A DNA stretch of 64,000 nucleotides from CAZOOK01 sp964581385 (GTDB taxonomy: Bacteria > Pseudomonadota > Gammaproteobacteria > Nevskiales > Nevskiaceae), in contig CAZOOK010000009.1 of assembly GCA_964581385.1 (NCBI GenBank), positions 62,001 through 126,000 on the forward strand. The letters are read 5' to 3'. The notes under the pieces were generated by a model. That model searched no databases, was not told where the DNA came from, and saw only the letters and a program-made list of their open reading frames with translations. The number at the start of each line of letters is the position of its first letter. Within the stretch, counting starts at the first letter, position 1. Below are positions 9,501 through 17,822 of the stretch, piece after piece. The translations under genes and the position numbers were made by a program.

Positions 9501-9623
9501 CAGATAGGAGTACACGCAGCCCAGTGAAGTCAGCAGCAGCAGCAACGATTTCCAGATGAGACTGAACCGCGGTTGTCGATAATTGTATTGATCAGCCAGC
9601 GAGGGCGCCGGCGAGCTTCGCAT
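6513..9623 (-). CDS. Hybrid sensor histidine kinase with two receiver domains and HPt (BarA-like layout)
   Basis: A 1036-residue inner-membrane sensor. Layout: transmembrane helix at about 22-48, a periplasmic sensor of about 250 residues, second helix at about 304-325, a HAMP-like linker, a HisKA domain with the phospho-accepting His399 (FLAAMSHEIRTPLN), a HATPase domain with N box (NYLSNAVKFTERG), DTGIGI and FGGTGLGLAIS, a first receiver (Asp686 in LALIDHQMPEMDG), a second receiver (Asp824 in VFMDVQMPVMDG, Lys877 in LTKPIQ) and a C-terminal HPt domain with His971 (AHTLRSNCA). All phosphorelay residues are intact. It is the last gene of an operon with an outer-membrane barrel and a PstS-like protein. 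No output response regulator is adjacent, so the final target lies elsewhere. Confidence 0.95.
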   Translation of the reverse strand: MRSSPAPSLADQYNYRQPRFSLIWKSLLLLLTSLGCVYSYLGYLGYSSLTQQNQRDLSARMERIDRRFDALLERSGDELTRLATQMAAATSARRLSGNALANASISPELLSALTLLEYATLDGKTLATWSATRFNRPAEFATLLGRVTTTHQPAIELTCAPECVLYAFVPAFDSEGREIIVIIGQMAADVLQTFRHLAGADAALLVRDDGRADNANSLRIWGRRVPVLTNTPVLAPILAKMRAMPPSSPNSSLAIAAANHQYVLRFRPLPGNIVSPGAQLDVVFILDNTDAQIQITEDLRHMFYAILSGLIVSALTLVFLVGPVLRRLTRVTRALPLMADQRFAEAHELLDDAPAGSRLSDEIDVLEEAAAALAQKLERLSAAESANAAKSSFLAAMSHEIRTPLNAVIGMSELLSDTPLDARQKDFLETIKSSGAHLLTVISDILDFSKIESGKMEIDERTFDLRRCVEESLELVTHKASGKSIELAYIYGDGVPEGLIGDGNRVKQILANYLSNAVKFTERGEVVVSISAALLNTGIHEVQFAVRDTGIGIPMDRRDRLFKSFSQIDATTTRTFGGTGLGLAISKRLAEMMGGRVWLESEEGKGSTFYFTVRGAATELPAREQRNIIAALSGLSLLVVDDSATNRQLLYTATAAWGMRVRDTASPTEALDWIRAGERFDLALIDHQMPEMDGPQLAAEIHKVIEMPLVLISSVGAGRAANSKFVEILPKPIRQSSLFDTLQSIVNHHLHRTDNAALAIAAAVPDHAARFPTLRILLAEDNLVNQKVALLMLETLGCKAEVAVNGEEAVRAVESKIYDLVFMDVQMPVMDGLEASRRIRRQVPVANQPRIVAMTAGAFESDREECLRAGMDDYLTKPIQRNGVEEVLIHTLARKKGDVKPRSGEVVATNAADVSAQQPNPDALKRLPDVLGLEGALEILDAFVDDAPRLMNGLSAAAEDGDLTKLRLYAHTLRSNCAMAGVSALAARCGDLEERALSGRLDGAKSDAKEITAGYRLLIASVENLRRDLQPPSPQA

Positions 9624-9655
9624 GTATTCGTCCTCTCATCCGAACCGCAATATCT

Positions 9656-10894
9656 CTAGAATTTGTATCCTGCCATCAGCATGAACAGCGACCAGTGGTC
9701 ATCAGGTGTGCGGTCGGCGTTGTCGAGCAACTGGACCACGCTGGTGCCGTAAATCCAGTGATATTCAGCCCATACTCCCCAGTGATCGCCATGTTGCCAG
9801 TTGATGCCGGTGGTGAAGTCGTATGAGAAGCGCGAAGCGGGATCGGTGCCCGGCGTCACATCCGCATAACGGTGGCCGCTGCGATCACCCGAATCGAGGA
9901 AGTTGGTATCGATACGCGCCATCAGATGCCAAGCCGGATTAAGCCGATACTCGGCTTGCAAATACTCCGAGTCACTAGAGAACGTCGTGACTGCGTATGG
10001 CATTCCGCCCAGCGTGACGAAGTCCTTGTTGGTATTGATGACATATTCTGCAGTGATACTGAACTTCCTGGCGTTGTAACGCACCGAAAAGAAATTGATC
10101 GGTACGTCGATATTCCCCAAGAGATCCTCGGCAGAACTGGGAGTCACCGGGACCGGTGCTTTCAGTGCGAAACGCGCATAAAAGCGGCTAAATGCAATTT
10201 GCCAGCGGCCGCCATCGATCGAATCCATGATCTGAGCGTTCCAGGAATCTCTGATGCGCAGGTCGAATGGAAGGCCGCTGAGGCTGATCAGGAGCTGCTT
10301 CTGCGATACGCTCAGTCCGCGATTGCGACTGTAAGTACCCACGAGCGACAGCTCGTGATCGCCCAAGACCGTGCTGGTGTACAACTGTGCACCGGGCGCG
10401 GCGAACAGCAAACTGCGTGTACCCTGATTCTCGCCGTACGCGGAAGGCAGCAGAATGCTGGGACGCGTGAAAATCACATCGCGCGTCTCGTTGTAAAAGC
10501 CGATGGTATTTTTGACTTGGCCGATACGCAGGCCCGCATTGCTATTGATGAGTGAAAGAAAGCGATAGTCCGCCAACGCGTAATCCAATCGCGGAACACC
10601 GTTATCGGTAATGCCCGCGTCGCGGATCGCCGCTTGTGCCGCGAACATCAGATCCGGTCGCAGCTGCACGCTGCCGTTGATGCCGGCCTCGTAATAGTTG
10701 ACGCTCCCGTGCGAGCTGTCGCCAAAGACATTATTGCCATCGCTGAGCACGAAACCCTGTGCCCCGTAGCCATGCACCTGATAGTCCAGTGCCGCCACCG
10801 GACGGCATGTGAGGAGGCACGACGAAACGAACAGAGCGTGCAGTATTGACGGTCGCCATCCCGCTGCTGACCCTTTCGTAAATTGGTCAGTCAT
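9656..10894 (-). CDS. Outer-membrane beta-barrel protein (porin-like)
   Basis: A 412-residue secreted protein. A basic stretch and hydrophobic helix (about 15-35, cleavage probably after PVAA) form a signal peptide. The mature part alternates polar and hydrophobic residues with many aromatic girdle residues and ends MLMAGYKF, with the terminal Phe typical of Omp85/BAM substrates. I do not see a family motif giving substrate specificity. Its start overlaps the stop of the upstream PstS-like gene by 8 bp, and the histidine kinase starts 32 bp after its stop. The three are therefore one transcript and may act together in sensing at the cell surface. Confidence 0.82.
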   Translation of the reverse strand: MTDQFTKGSAAGWRPSILHALFVSSCLLTCRPVAALDYQVHGYGAQGFVLSDGNNVFGDSSHGSVNYYEAGINGSVQLRPDLMFAAQAAIRDAGITDNGVPRLDYALADYRFLSLINSNAGLRIGQVKNTIGFYNETRDVIFTRPSILLPSAYGENQGTRSLLFAAPGAQLYTSTVLGDHELSLVGTYSRNRGLSVSQKQLLISLSGLPFDLRIRDSWNAQIMDSIDGGRWQIAFSRFYARFALKAPVPVTPSSAEDLLGNIDVPINFFSVRYNARKFSITAEYVINTNKDFVTLGGMPYAVTTFSSDSEYLQAEYRLNPAWHLMARIDTNFLDSGDRSGHRYADVTPGTDPASRFSYDFTTGINWQHGDHWGVWAEYHWIYGTSVVQLLDNADRTPDDHWSLFMLMAGYKF

Positions 10895-11387
10895 GGCGGT
10901 CTCCCGATAGGAATCCGTCGGTCGCGCCTAGAAGAAACAGCTGCAGCATCGATTTCTCGTCGTTGCGCGCATAGCCGATCGCGCCGGGCGTGGAATGAAC
11001 ACGCTCGCGCATTTCCTGCTCCGATTTCACGACGGTCGGCGCAAAGCCGGTTCCCGTAAATACCATGCGATCCCAGACGGCTCGCAACACGTAAGGATAA
11101 GTTCCGAGACTTTCGCGATCGAAAATGTCGCTGATGGTGTTGTCGTCGGGCAGCACAAACACTCGAACGGGCTCGCCACCCGGCCATTCGCGTACCCGCA
11201 TGGTGAAAATGCCGCGCAGCAGATCGCGGTCAATAGAAACGTGCGCTTGCGCGGGATTGACAAGAACTTCAACGGAACCGGCGGCAGCGCTCAAAGGAAT
11301 ACCCAGGAGCACTGACGCCATTGCTCGGCGCAAGCACCTGGATTTTCTTCTCCTCTCCATCGCGATGCCGGGAATCGGATGCATCAT
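10887..11387 (-). CDS. PstS-like periplasmic substrate-binding domain protein (short)
   Basis: A 166-residue secreted protein with a signal peptide (basic RRRKSRCLRR, then a hydrophobic stretch ending SAAAG). The remainder resembles one part of phosphate-ABC substrate-binding proteins: SIDRDLLRGIFTMRVREWPGG is the usual 'x-x-L-x-x-I-F-x-G-x-x-x-x-W-x-x-G' segment and PGAIGYARNDE is the 'x-x-IGY' loop. It is about half the size of PstS (about 320 residues) and has no pstCAB neighbours, so transport is unlikely. A role as a ligand sensor for the co-transcribed kinase is inferred. GAAGGAAGGA lies about 6 bp before the ATG at 11387 and supports that start over the internal ATG at 11360. Confidence 0.8.
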   Translation of the reverse strand: MMHPIPGIAMERRRKSRCLRRAMASVLLGIPLSAAAGSVEVLVNPAQAHVSIDRDLLRGIFTMRVREWPGGEPVRVFVLPDDNTISDIFDRESLGTYPYVLRAVWDRMVFTGTGFAPTVVKSEQEMRERVHSTPGAIGYARNDEKSMLQLFLLGATDGFLSGDRHD

Positions 11388-11730
11388 GCAGTCCTTCCTT
11401 CACGCCGCGAAGCGTTTGCAACAGTCTAGGAGGTTGCAAAGCGCTGTCAAGCAATATGCGCTTCGTCAGATTCCCTTTCCGCGGCGCTTCACAGCAAGCA
11501 GGGCATTTGTCGAACTATCGGCTCGTCGTAACCGTCTTTCAGCAGGTAAAACAGCATGGAACGACATCCGCAATCACTGAGAGTTCCAGGATTGCCGTTT
11601 CGCGCTGATCCAGATCAATACGGCGAAAATGGCACTGTCGCATGCTTTATGTGTCTCACTGAGTGGATACCAAACGGTCTTCCGAACGCTTAATTTCACG
11701 AATACCCGCAAAAACTGAAGGAGTTGAACC
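11388..11730. other. Divergent intergenic region
   Basis: This 343-bp stretch separates the PstS-like gene (minus) from the small helical protein gene (plus) and should hold both promoters. I see no coding potential that looks real, no strong hairpin and no recognisable operator. GAAGGAG precedes the plus-strand ATG at 11731. Confidence 0.5.
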
Positions 11731-12003
11731 ATGGCTACTCCCCGCACACTGAACCTCAGCGCCGTCGAAAGTCTTGCACAACTGCGTGATGAGCTGTCGG
11801 TACAGGCACATCTGGCAAAAGCGGAAGCGAAGGATCTTTGGGCCAGACTCGAAGAGGACTGGAGCAAATTTCAATCCGAGTTGAAGCATGTGCGTTTCGC
11901 GGCCAATCAATCCACACAGGAAGTCAGCGCAGCTGCGGAACTGCTGTTCACGTCGCTGAAGGACGGTTATCAAAAGATCAAACAGTCGTTACCGAATAAG
12001 TAA
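11731..12003 (+). CDS. Small helical protein of unknown function
   Basis: A 90-residue soluble protein predicted to be almost wholly alpha-helical and charged, with heptad-like spacing (LAQLRDELSVQAHLAKAEAK, then LWARLEEDWSKFQSELKHV). No signal peptide or membrane segment. Proteins of this kind in proteobacteria are small cytosolic coiled coils, sometimes phasin-like, but I do not recognise a family motif. A good ribosome-binding site (GAAGGAG, 6 bp spacing) supports translation. It stands alone between divergent and convergent neighbours. Confidence 0.7.
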   Translation: MATPRTLNLSAVESLAQLRDELSVQAHLAKAEAKDLWARLEEDWSKFQSELKHVRFAANQSTQEVSAAAELLFTSLKDGYQKIKQSLPNK

Positions 12004-12040
12004 TCAGTTACGGTCAGCTATGGTATGCCGCAGTTCCTCA

Positions 12041-12082
12041 GGCCCCGTCGCAGCGATCAAAGGATTTGACGGTAGGCCCTAC
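12041..12082. repeat. Partial copy of REP-like intergenic element
   Basis: The stretch CGCAGCGATCAAAG followed by GATTTGACGGTAGGCCCTA shares the same core and the same GGCCCTA end as the right half of the larger palindrome at 38474-38562, and its second part matches the palindrome at 58963-59001. It overlaps the very end of the NTF2-like gene. Confidence 0.55.
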
Positions 12083-12636
12083 CGTTCGCCGCGTCGGAAC
12101 AGCGAGAAAAATTTGTAGGAGGGATCGGCAGGACCGGGTTTGCCAAAGTGGGCGCCGCTCAAGGCCGGATGCTGCAAATCGACGATCGACGGTTGATGCG
12201 CGTTTGCCCAATCCGCGACGACTGAGCGGTACGAGAATTTCCACACGCCGTTACGTTTTTCGTATTTGTCGAAATAGCGTCCACCGATCAGCAGATCGAA
12301 CGCACTGCCGTCCTCGTTGAGAACTTTGTGGAAGGCGAGGATATAGATTTCACCTTCCGCACGGTCGCCGTCGAGCTTCAGGTTTACCGTGGTGACGTTG
12401 TGATGCAGGATTTCCATCGGTGCCTGAATCTGCGGCAGGCGATCGATAAACTCCATCGCCAGTCCCTTGAAGTACGACGCATGTTCATCGATCGCATCCT
12501 CATGGTAGAGGGTGCGCATCTTGTCGTGATCATGGCGATCGGCTGCATTGCAGTAGGCGTAGATCAATTCTGTGATTGCCTGCTTGTCGAGCAATTCTCC
12601 CAAGGCTTTTTTCAGAGCTGTGTCGTCGGTCGTCAT
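12079..12636 (-). CDS. NTF2-like / SnoaL-fold protein
   Basis: A 185-residue protein with the cone-shaped NTF2 fold seen in scytalone dehydratases, SnoaL cyclases and many small enzymes. The N-terminal signature LLDKQAITELIYAYCNAADRHD followed by LYHEDAIDEH is typical of the 'nuclear transport factor 2 family' of ring-modifying or steroid-active enzymes. The reaction is not predictable. I chose ATG 12636 (GAGAA upstream): the alternative TTG at 12654 would fall inside the T tract of the groESL terminator. Expression is therefore separate from groESL despite shared direction. Confidence 0.8.
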   Translation of the reverse strand: MTTDDTALKKALGELLDKQAITELIYAYCNAADRHDHDKMRTLYHEDAIDEHASYFKGLAMEFIDRLPQIQAPMEILHHNVTTVNLKLDGDRAEGEIYILAFHKVLNEDGSAFDLLIGGRYFDKYEKRNGVWKFSYRSVVADWANAHQPSIVDLQHPALSGAHFGKPGPADPSYKFFSLFRRGER

Positions 12637-12651
12637 TAATTTCTCGTCGCA

Positions 12652-12682
12652 CAAAAAATCAGGGCGCCCGGAGGCGCCCTGA
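12652..12682 (-). terminator. Rho-independent terminator of groESL
   Basis: On the minus strand a perfect 10-bp GC-rich stem (TCAGGGCGCC with GGCGCCCTGA, loop of 4) is followed by six T residues. It lies 93 bp after the groEL stop and just upstream of the NTF2-like start. Confidence 0.92.
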
Positions 12683-12730
12683 CGATACTACTGATTTCTT
12701 GCTGCGACATCGCGCGGATTCGCGACGCTA

Positions 12731-12755
12731 GGATCCCCGGCTTGCGCCGGGGTCC
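12731..12755. repeat. GC-rich hairpin in groEL 3' region
   Basis: GGATCCCCGGC and GCCGGGGTCC pair across a TTGC loop with one bulged base. It has no T tract, so it is more likely a scattered intergenic palindrome or mRNA-stabilising hairpin than a terminator; the true terminator is downstream at 12652-12682. Confidence 0.6.
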
Positions 12756-12774
12756 TTCCACGCTGCTCGCTGCT

Positions 12775-14415
<1,641 letters not shown>

Positions 14416-14465
14416 TTTCCTAACCTCTGAATAACTGAATTGGGATATGCGATGTAATGCGGGAA

Positions 14466-14756
14466 TTAGCCGCCGATCACGGCGAGGATGTCGTCCTCGC
14501 GCAGAACGACGAGATCCTGGCCATCGAGCTTCACTTCGGTGCCGGAATACTTGCCGATCAGCACGGTATCGCCTTTCTTGACGTCGACCGCGTGAATCTT
14601 GCCGTCATCCGTGCGCTTGCCCGGACCGACCGCTACGACTTCAGCTTTCAGCGGCTTTTCGGCAGCCTGATCCGGGATGATGATGCCGCCGGCGGATTTC
14701 TTTTCTTCCTCGAGACGCTTGACGACCACGCGGTCGTGCAGGGGACGCAGCTTCAT
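14466..14756 (-). CDS. groES: Co-chaperonin GroES (Hsp10)
   Basis: A 96-residue co-chaperonin that caps GroEL. The sequence runs MKLRPLHDRVVVKRLEEEKK, with the mobile loop EEKKSAGGIIIPDQA and the C-terminal VVLREDDILAVIGG, all as expected. I chose ATG 14756, which has AGGAGT 7 bp upstream and starts at the family N-terminus. First gene of the groESL operon; a CIRCE element and a sigma32-type promoter lie about 95-150 bp upstream. Confidence 0.98.
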   Translation of the reverse strand: MKLRPLHDRVVVKRLEEEKKSAGGIIIPDQAAEKPLKAEVVAVGPGKRTDDGKIHAVDVKKGDTVLIGKYSGTEVKLDGQDLVVLREDDILAVIGG

Positions 14757-14849
14757 AAATCTACTCCTGTCTTGGCAGTTAACTGACTGATTTATCACGG
14801 TTTTTAAGCGCAAACACACAGCGCTCCAACGATTTTCGCGGGCGTGCTG

Positions 14850-14876
14850 TTAGCACTCTCCCCCGAAGGCTGCTAA
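14850..14876 (-). promoter_or_regulatory. CIRCE element (HrcA operator) upstream of groESL
   Basis: TTAGCACTC, nine bases, then GGCTGCTAA on the plus strand. The first half matches the CIRCE consensus TTAGCACTC-N9-GAGTGCTAA perfectly; the second differs at two positions. It sits directly downstream of the sigma32-type promoter, over the expected transcription start, where bound HrcA would block transcription. Confidence 0.9.
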
Positions 14877-14905
14877 TTCTTGGGGACTTGCTCGCAGGTT
14901 TCAAG
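14876..14905 (-). promoter_or_regulatory. Sigma32-type heat-shock promoter of groESL
   Basis: On the minus strand, CTTGAAA (14905-14899) is followed after 13 bases by CCCCAAGAAT (14885-14876). This fits the RpoH consensus (CTTGAAA, then CCCCATNT) and has the same spacing as the E. coli groE promoter. Predicted start lies within the CIRCE element. Confidence 0.85.
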
Positions 14906-15828
14906 GGGGAGGCGCGTCAAGTAGGGCGATTTATTACCGATGTCGGGATCGGTTAACGCTGTCAGCAATTACTCATGATGCATCTACTCATGATGCATCA
15001 CCGCCTGATAAGGAAACCCCGTACACGCACAGTGTCGAAGTCATGACCAGTTGAAACGGTGGTGAGTGAGCGGCGAGCGGAGCTGTGGCCGCCGTTATTT
15101 TTGAGCTTTTTGTGTTCAATCATTTTCGCGCATGAATTATCCGCGGCGGCGGTGGAATATTGCACAAGGGTTTTTCCGTCGATAGATCGGAATAGCCGAG
15201 CCGGCGCTGCATCAGTGAATGCATAGCATTTGTCGCGAGCGGTACGGCCGCCCCCGGTTGCTAGCAAACGAGTGTTGCGGCTCTCGATCTGCACCAGCAA
15301 TCATTCCCGCGGGACGACCCGTTCCATCTCAGCCAGAAACACTTGTTTGCGTCACTTTGCTTGTCCGCGCAAAACAGCGCTCTCAGCCGGGCCGATCCGC
15401 TGCAGCGTCTGCTCTCCAGTGATGGTTCAGCACGGCTTAAGGAACTCGCAATATATTTTTGAGTCGGAAGAATTATGTTGTGAACTGAATCACAGTTCGA
15501 TCCGAAGTAAATCGATAAACTTGTAGTCTGGATATTTTTTCATTTCACTTGGATTGCTCTAATTTCATAGAGCGAAAAAATAATCCGCATCAGGTTTTGT
15601 ACCAATAGGATGGCCGATTGAATTTATGCAGTGGGTAGTGGTCATTCCGATTGGAGTATTTGGAGCGCCGCACATCTTGTCACATTTTGTAAAGAAAAAA
15701 TTAAGAGAGAGCATTAGGTTAGAACATTCGATTTTTATGCAATTGGATTAGCCGATTTCATAATTAGTTATTCGAGAGTGGTGGTATTTGACAAAGTATC
15801 GCCATATGTATAGTTCCGGGGGGAACTC
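14906..15828. other. Long intergenic region upstream of the 646-aa secreted protein
   Basis: About 920 bp without a convincing gene. Short open frames on both strands show no family-like content. The right half (about 15430-15800) is clearly richer in A and T than its surroundings and probably holds the promoter and leader of the gene at 15829. GGGGGGAA precedes that start. A 15-bp tandem duplication lies at the left end. Confidence 0.5.
14970..14999. repeat. Tandem duplication of 15 bp
   Basis: Two adjacent exact copies of TACTCATGATGCATC. The second copy completes the palindrome TGATGCATCA. No function is apparent. Confidence 0.8.
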
Positions 15829-17769
15829 ATGACTACGACTTTGATTTTCCGACGCTATGCAGCGGGATCTTTGCTTGCGTTCGGACTCCTGAATTCGACC
15901 GCTGCATTCTGCCTCAGTCCAGTGTGGAACAATTGGCTTGATTCGATCAGAAGTGATCTTGGCTACAGTGTCGTGCAGGGCGGCGCGCATGTCTTCGAGT
16001 TGCCTGATTGCGCCGCCGAGATTGAGATCTTCTACAGCTGCGGAGGCAATAACCCGGCAGCGCCATACATCGAAATTCAGCCTCCGGTCTCGAACGGAAC
16101 GGCCAACGAGTTTGTCGACCCTTGCTACATCACCAGCGGTCCAAACTGTGGCAGCACGCCCCAGTCCAAGGGTAGTATCGTCAACGCCTTCACGGCCATC
16201 AACTCCGCGGGCAACTATGTCAATCAGTATTACCGCCTGAGCGATCAGGATGCGGTGGTGGTGATCGTGACGCTACCGCCCCGCTCGGCTTATCTGGGTT
16301 ATCAGAGTTACGTGTTTTCGCGCTCAGTGACCCAGTATTCGCCGCTGCCCGTCGTCTGTGGGCCTGCAGGAGGAACCGATCTCTGCCGTGCACCCGTGCT
16401 TGCCAGCGTCGGCAACAGCATCAACAACGTTGTGTTGACGAATCAGTCGTCCACCTTGGCGCTGCCGGCCCCCGATGCGACGACCGCGCCGGAAGTCGTG
16501 TTCATCTCCACCTCCAATAGCACGCTATACAACAAGCTGCGCAAGGCGTTCTTGTCGAGCTCAGTCGGTGGATCAAGCAAGCAGATTTTCGTGGAGCCGT
16601 TCTATCGCAAGAATGAATACTCAGGAAAACTACCGGTCATCCTTGGCGCACCGTATTCGTCAGTGAATGTGATCACGGGATTCGACACCAGCGACATGAC
16701 GATCCAGCAGGCGGTGAGTGATGAATTCAACACGCTGATGCGCTATGCCGCTTTCGAGGATTCGACCGCGTCGAAACGCTGGCTCTGCGCGATCAACCAG
16801 GGTTCCAGCAGTGCCACGGCCGATTGTCAGAATCTCGGGCCGTTGCCCGCATCGCCGATCGCGGTATACCGGATCACTAAGAACGCATCTGCGTTCGATT
16901 TGCTTTACACCGGAAAATCGGTGTTAACCGCCCGCAAGGCCAACCACGACGAAACCAGCCTCGGCGGTGTCAACTACAACACGGTGGCCTCGGATCTCGC
17001 GCAGGCCATCGGTGACTATATGAGCGCAAAGAAAGCTACGACGAACGTCAGGCAGGTGGGCTCATCCAGCAACGTCGGTCCCCATTGCGTCACCTACGAT
17101 ATTCCCTGCTTTGAGGATACACAGGATACGGCGCCCTACGGCACTCTAAATGCGGGTCAGATCAATGACAGCAATGGAAATATAGCCGTCGTCGTTGGCG
17201 TTAACCACGCCAGCACGGCAGTCAACAATGCGACCTATCTGAGCGTCGGCGTCTACGATGCCGGTAGCATTAGTCTAGACAACTTCAATATCGGACTGCT
17301 GGAAGGCATCGCCAGCCTGACCCAGACCAACGTCAGGGCTGCCGGCTTCGACAGCTGCACAAATGTCTCAAGCGACACGACGAAGAGCAATTGTCTCAAT
17401 GGTTCGGCGCTGCAGGTCTGGAAAGATATCGGCCAACCGGCCGGGGCGAGCCGCAGTCTGAACGCCAGGACGGTCGCCAATCTTTACGTCGCCACTATCG
17501 CACGCGATACCTACTGCGCCGCCGGAGGTGCGGGTACTACATTGCCCTTCTGCTCAAGCCAGTACATCAGCGCGGGCTACACGATCTTGCCGATCACGCC
17601 CCCAAGCGGTATCAACAACGAAAATTGTGATGCCACCAGCGACTCGCGCTGCGGAAAATATCTGCCGCTCAACGACTTCGTTGGAATTTCGGAGCGGGCC
17701 TATGTGGTTCCAGGCAAGACTAATGGTGCGGACCCCGCGAAGATCGTCTACCCCTACGTCGTGCACTGA
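15829..17769 (+). CDS. Secreted protein of unknown function, 646 aa
   Basis: I do not recognise a family. The first 27 residues form a signal peptide (RRYAAGSLLAFGLLNSTAAF), so the mature protein is periplasmic or extracellular. There are many cysteines in pairs (for example PDCAAEIEIFYSCGG, DPCYITSGPNCG), suggesting disulfides in the exported form. No transmembrane helix, repeat or catalytic motif stands out; several stretches (VVVIVTLPPRSAYLGYQSYV, NSTLYNKLRKAF) look like a globular alpha/beta domain. It ends 53 bp from the convergent lipoprotein hydrolase gene and is preceded by a long AT-rich leader. A strong ribosome-binding site supports the ATG at 15829. Confidence 0.8.
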   Translation: MTTTLIFRRYAAGSLLAFGLLNSTAAFCLSPVWNNWLDSIRSDLGYSVVQGGAHVFELPDCAAEIEIFYSCGGNNPAAPYIEIQPPVSNGTANEFVDPCYITSGPNCGSTPQSKGSIVNAFTAINSAGNYVNQYYRLSDQDAVVVIVTLPPRSAYLGYQSYVFSRSVTQYSPLPVVCGPAGGTDLCRAPVLASVGNSINNVVLTNQSSTLALPAPDATTAPEVVFISTSNSTLYNKLRKAFLSSSVGGSSKQIFVEPFYRKNEYSGKLPVILGAPYSSVNVITGFDTSDMTIQQAVSDEFNTLMRYAAFEDSTASKRWLCAINQGSSSATADCQNLGPLPASPIAVYRITKNASAFDLLYTGKSVLTARKANHDETSLGGVNYNTVASDLAQAIGDYMSAKKATTNVRQVGSSSNVGPHCVTYDIPCFEDTQDTAPYGTLNAGQINDSNGNIAVVVGVNHASTAVNNATYLSVGVYDAGSISLDNFNIGLLEGIASLTQTNVRAAGFDSCTNVSSDTTKSNCLNGSALQVWKDIGQPAGASRSLNARTVANLYVATIARDTYCAAGGAGTTLPFCSSQYISAGYTILPITPPSGINNENCDATSDSRCGKYLPLNDFVGISERAYVVPGKTNGADPAKIVYPYVVH

Positions 17770-17822
17770 CTTCATGGCCGCGGGCGATTCCGATCGGTCG
17801 TTGCCCACGGCCGGTTATGTGA

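Noticed and set aside
14998..15526. Short open frames in the region upstream of the 646-residue protein
   Set aside because: They have no signal, motif or good ribosome-binding site, and composition looks non-coding.
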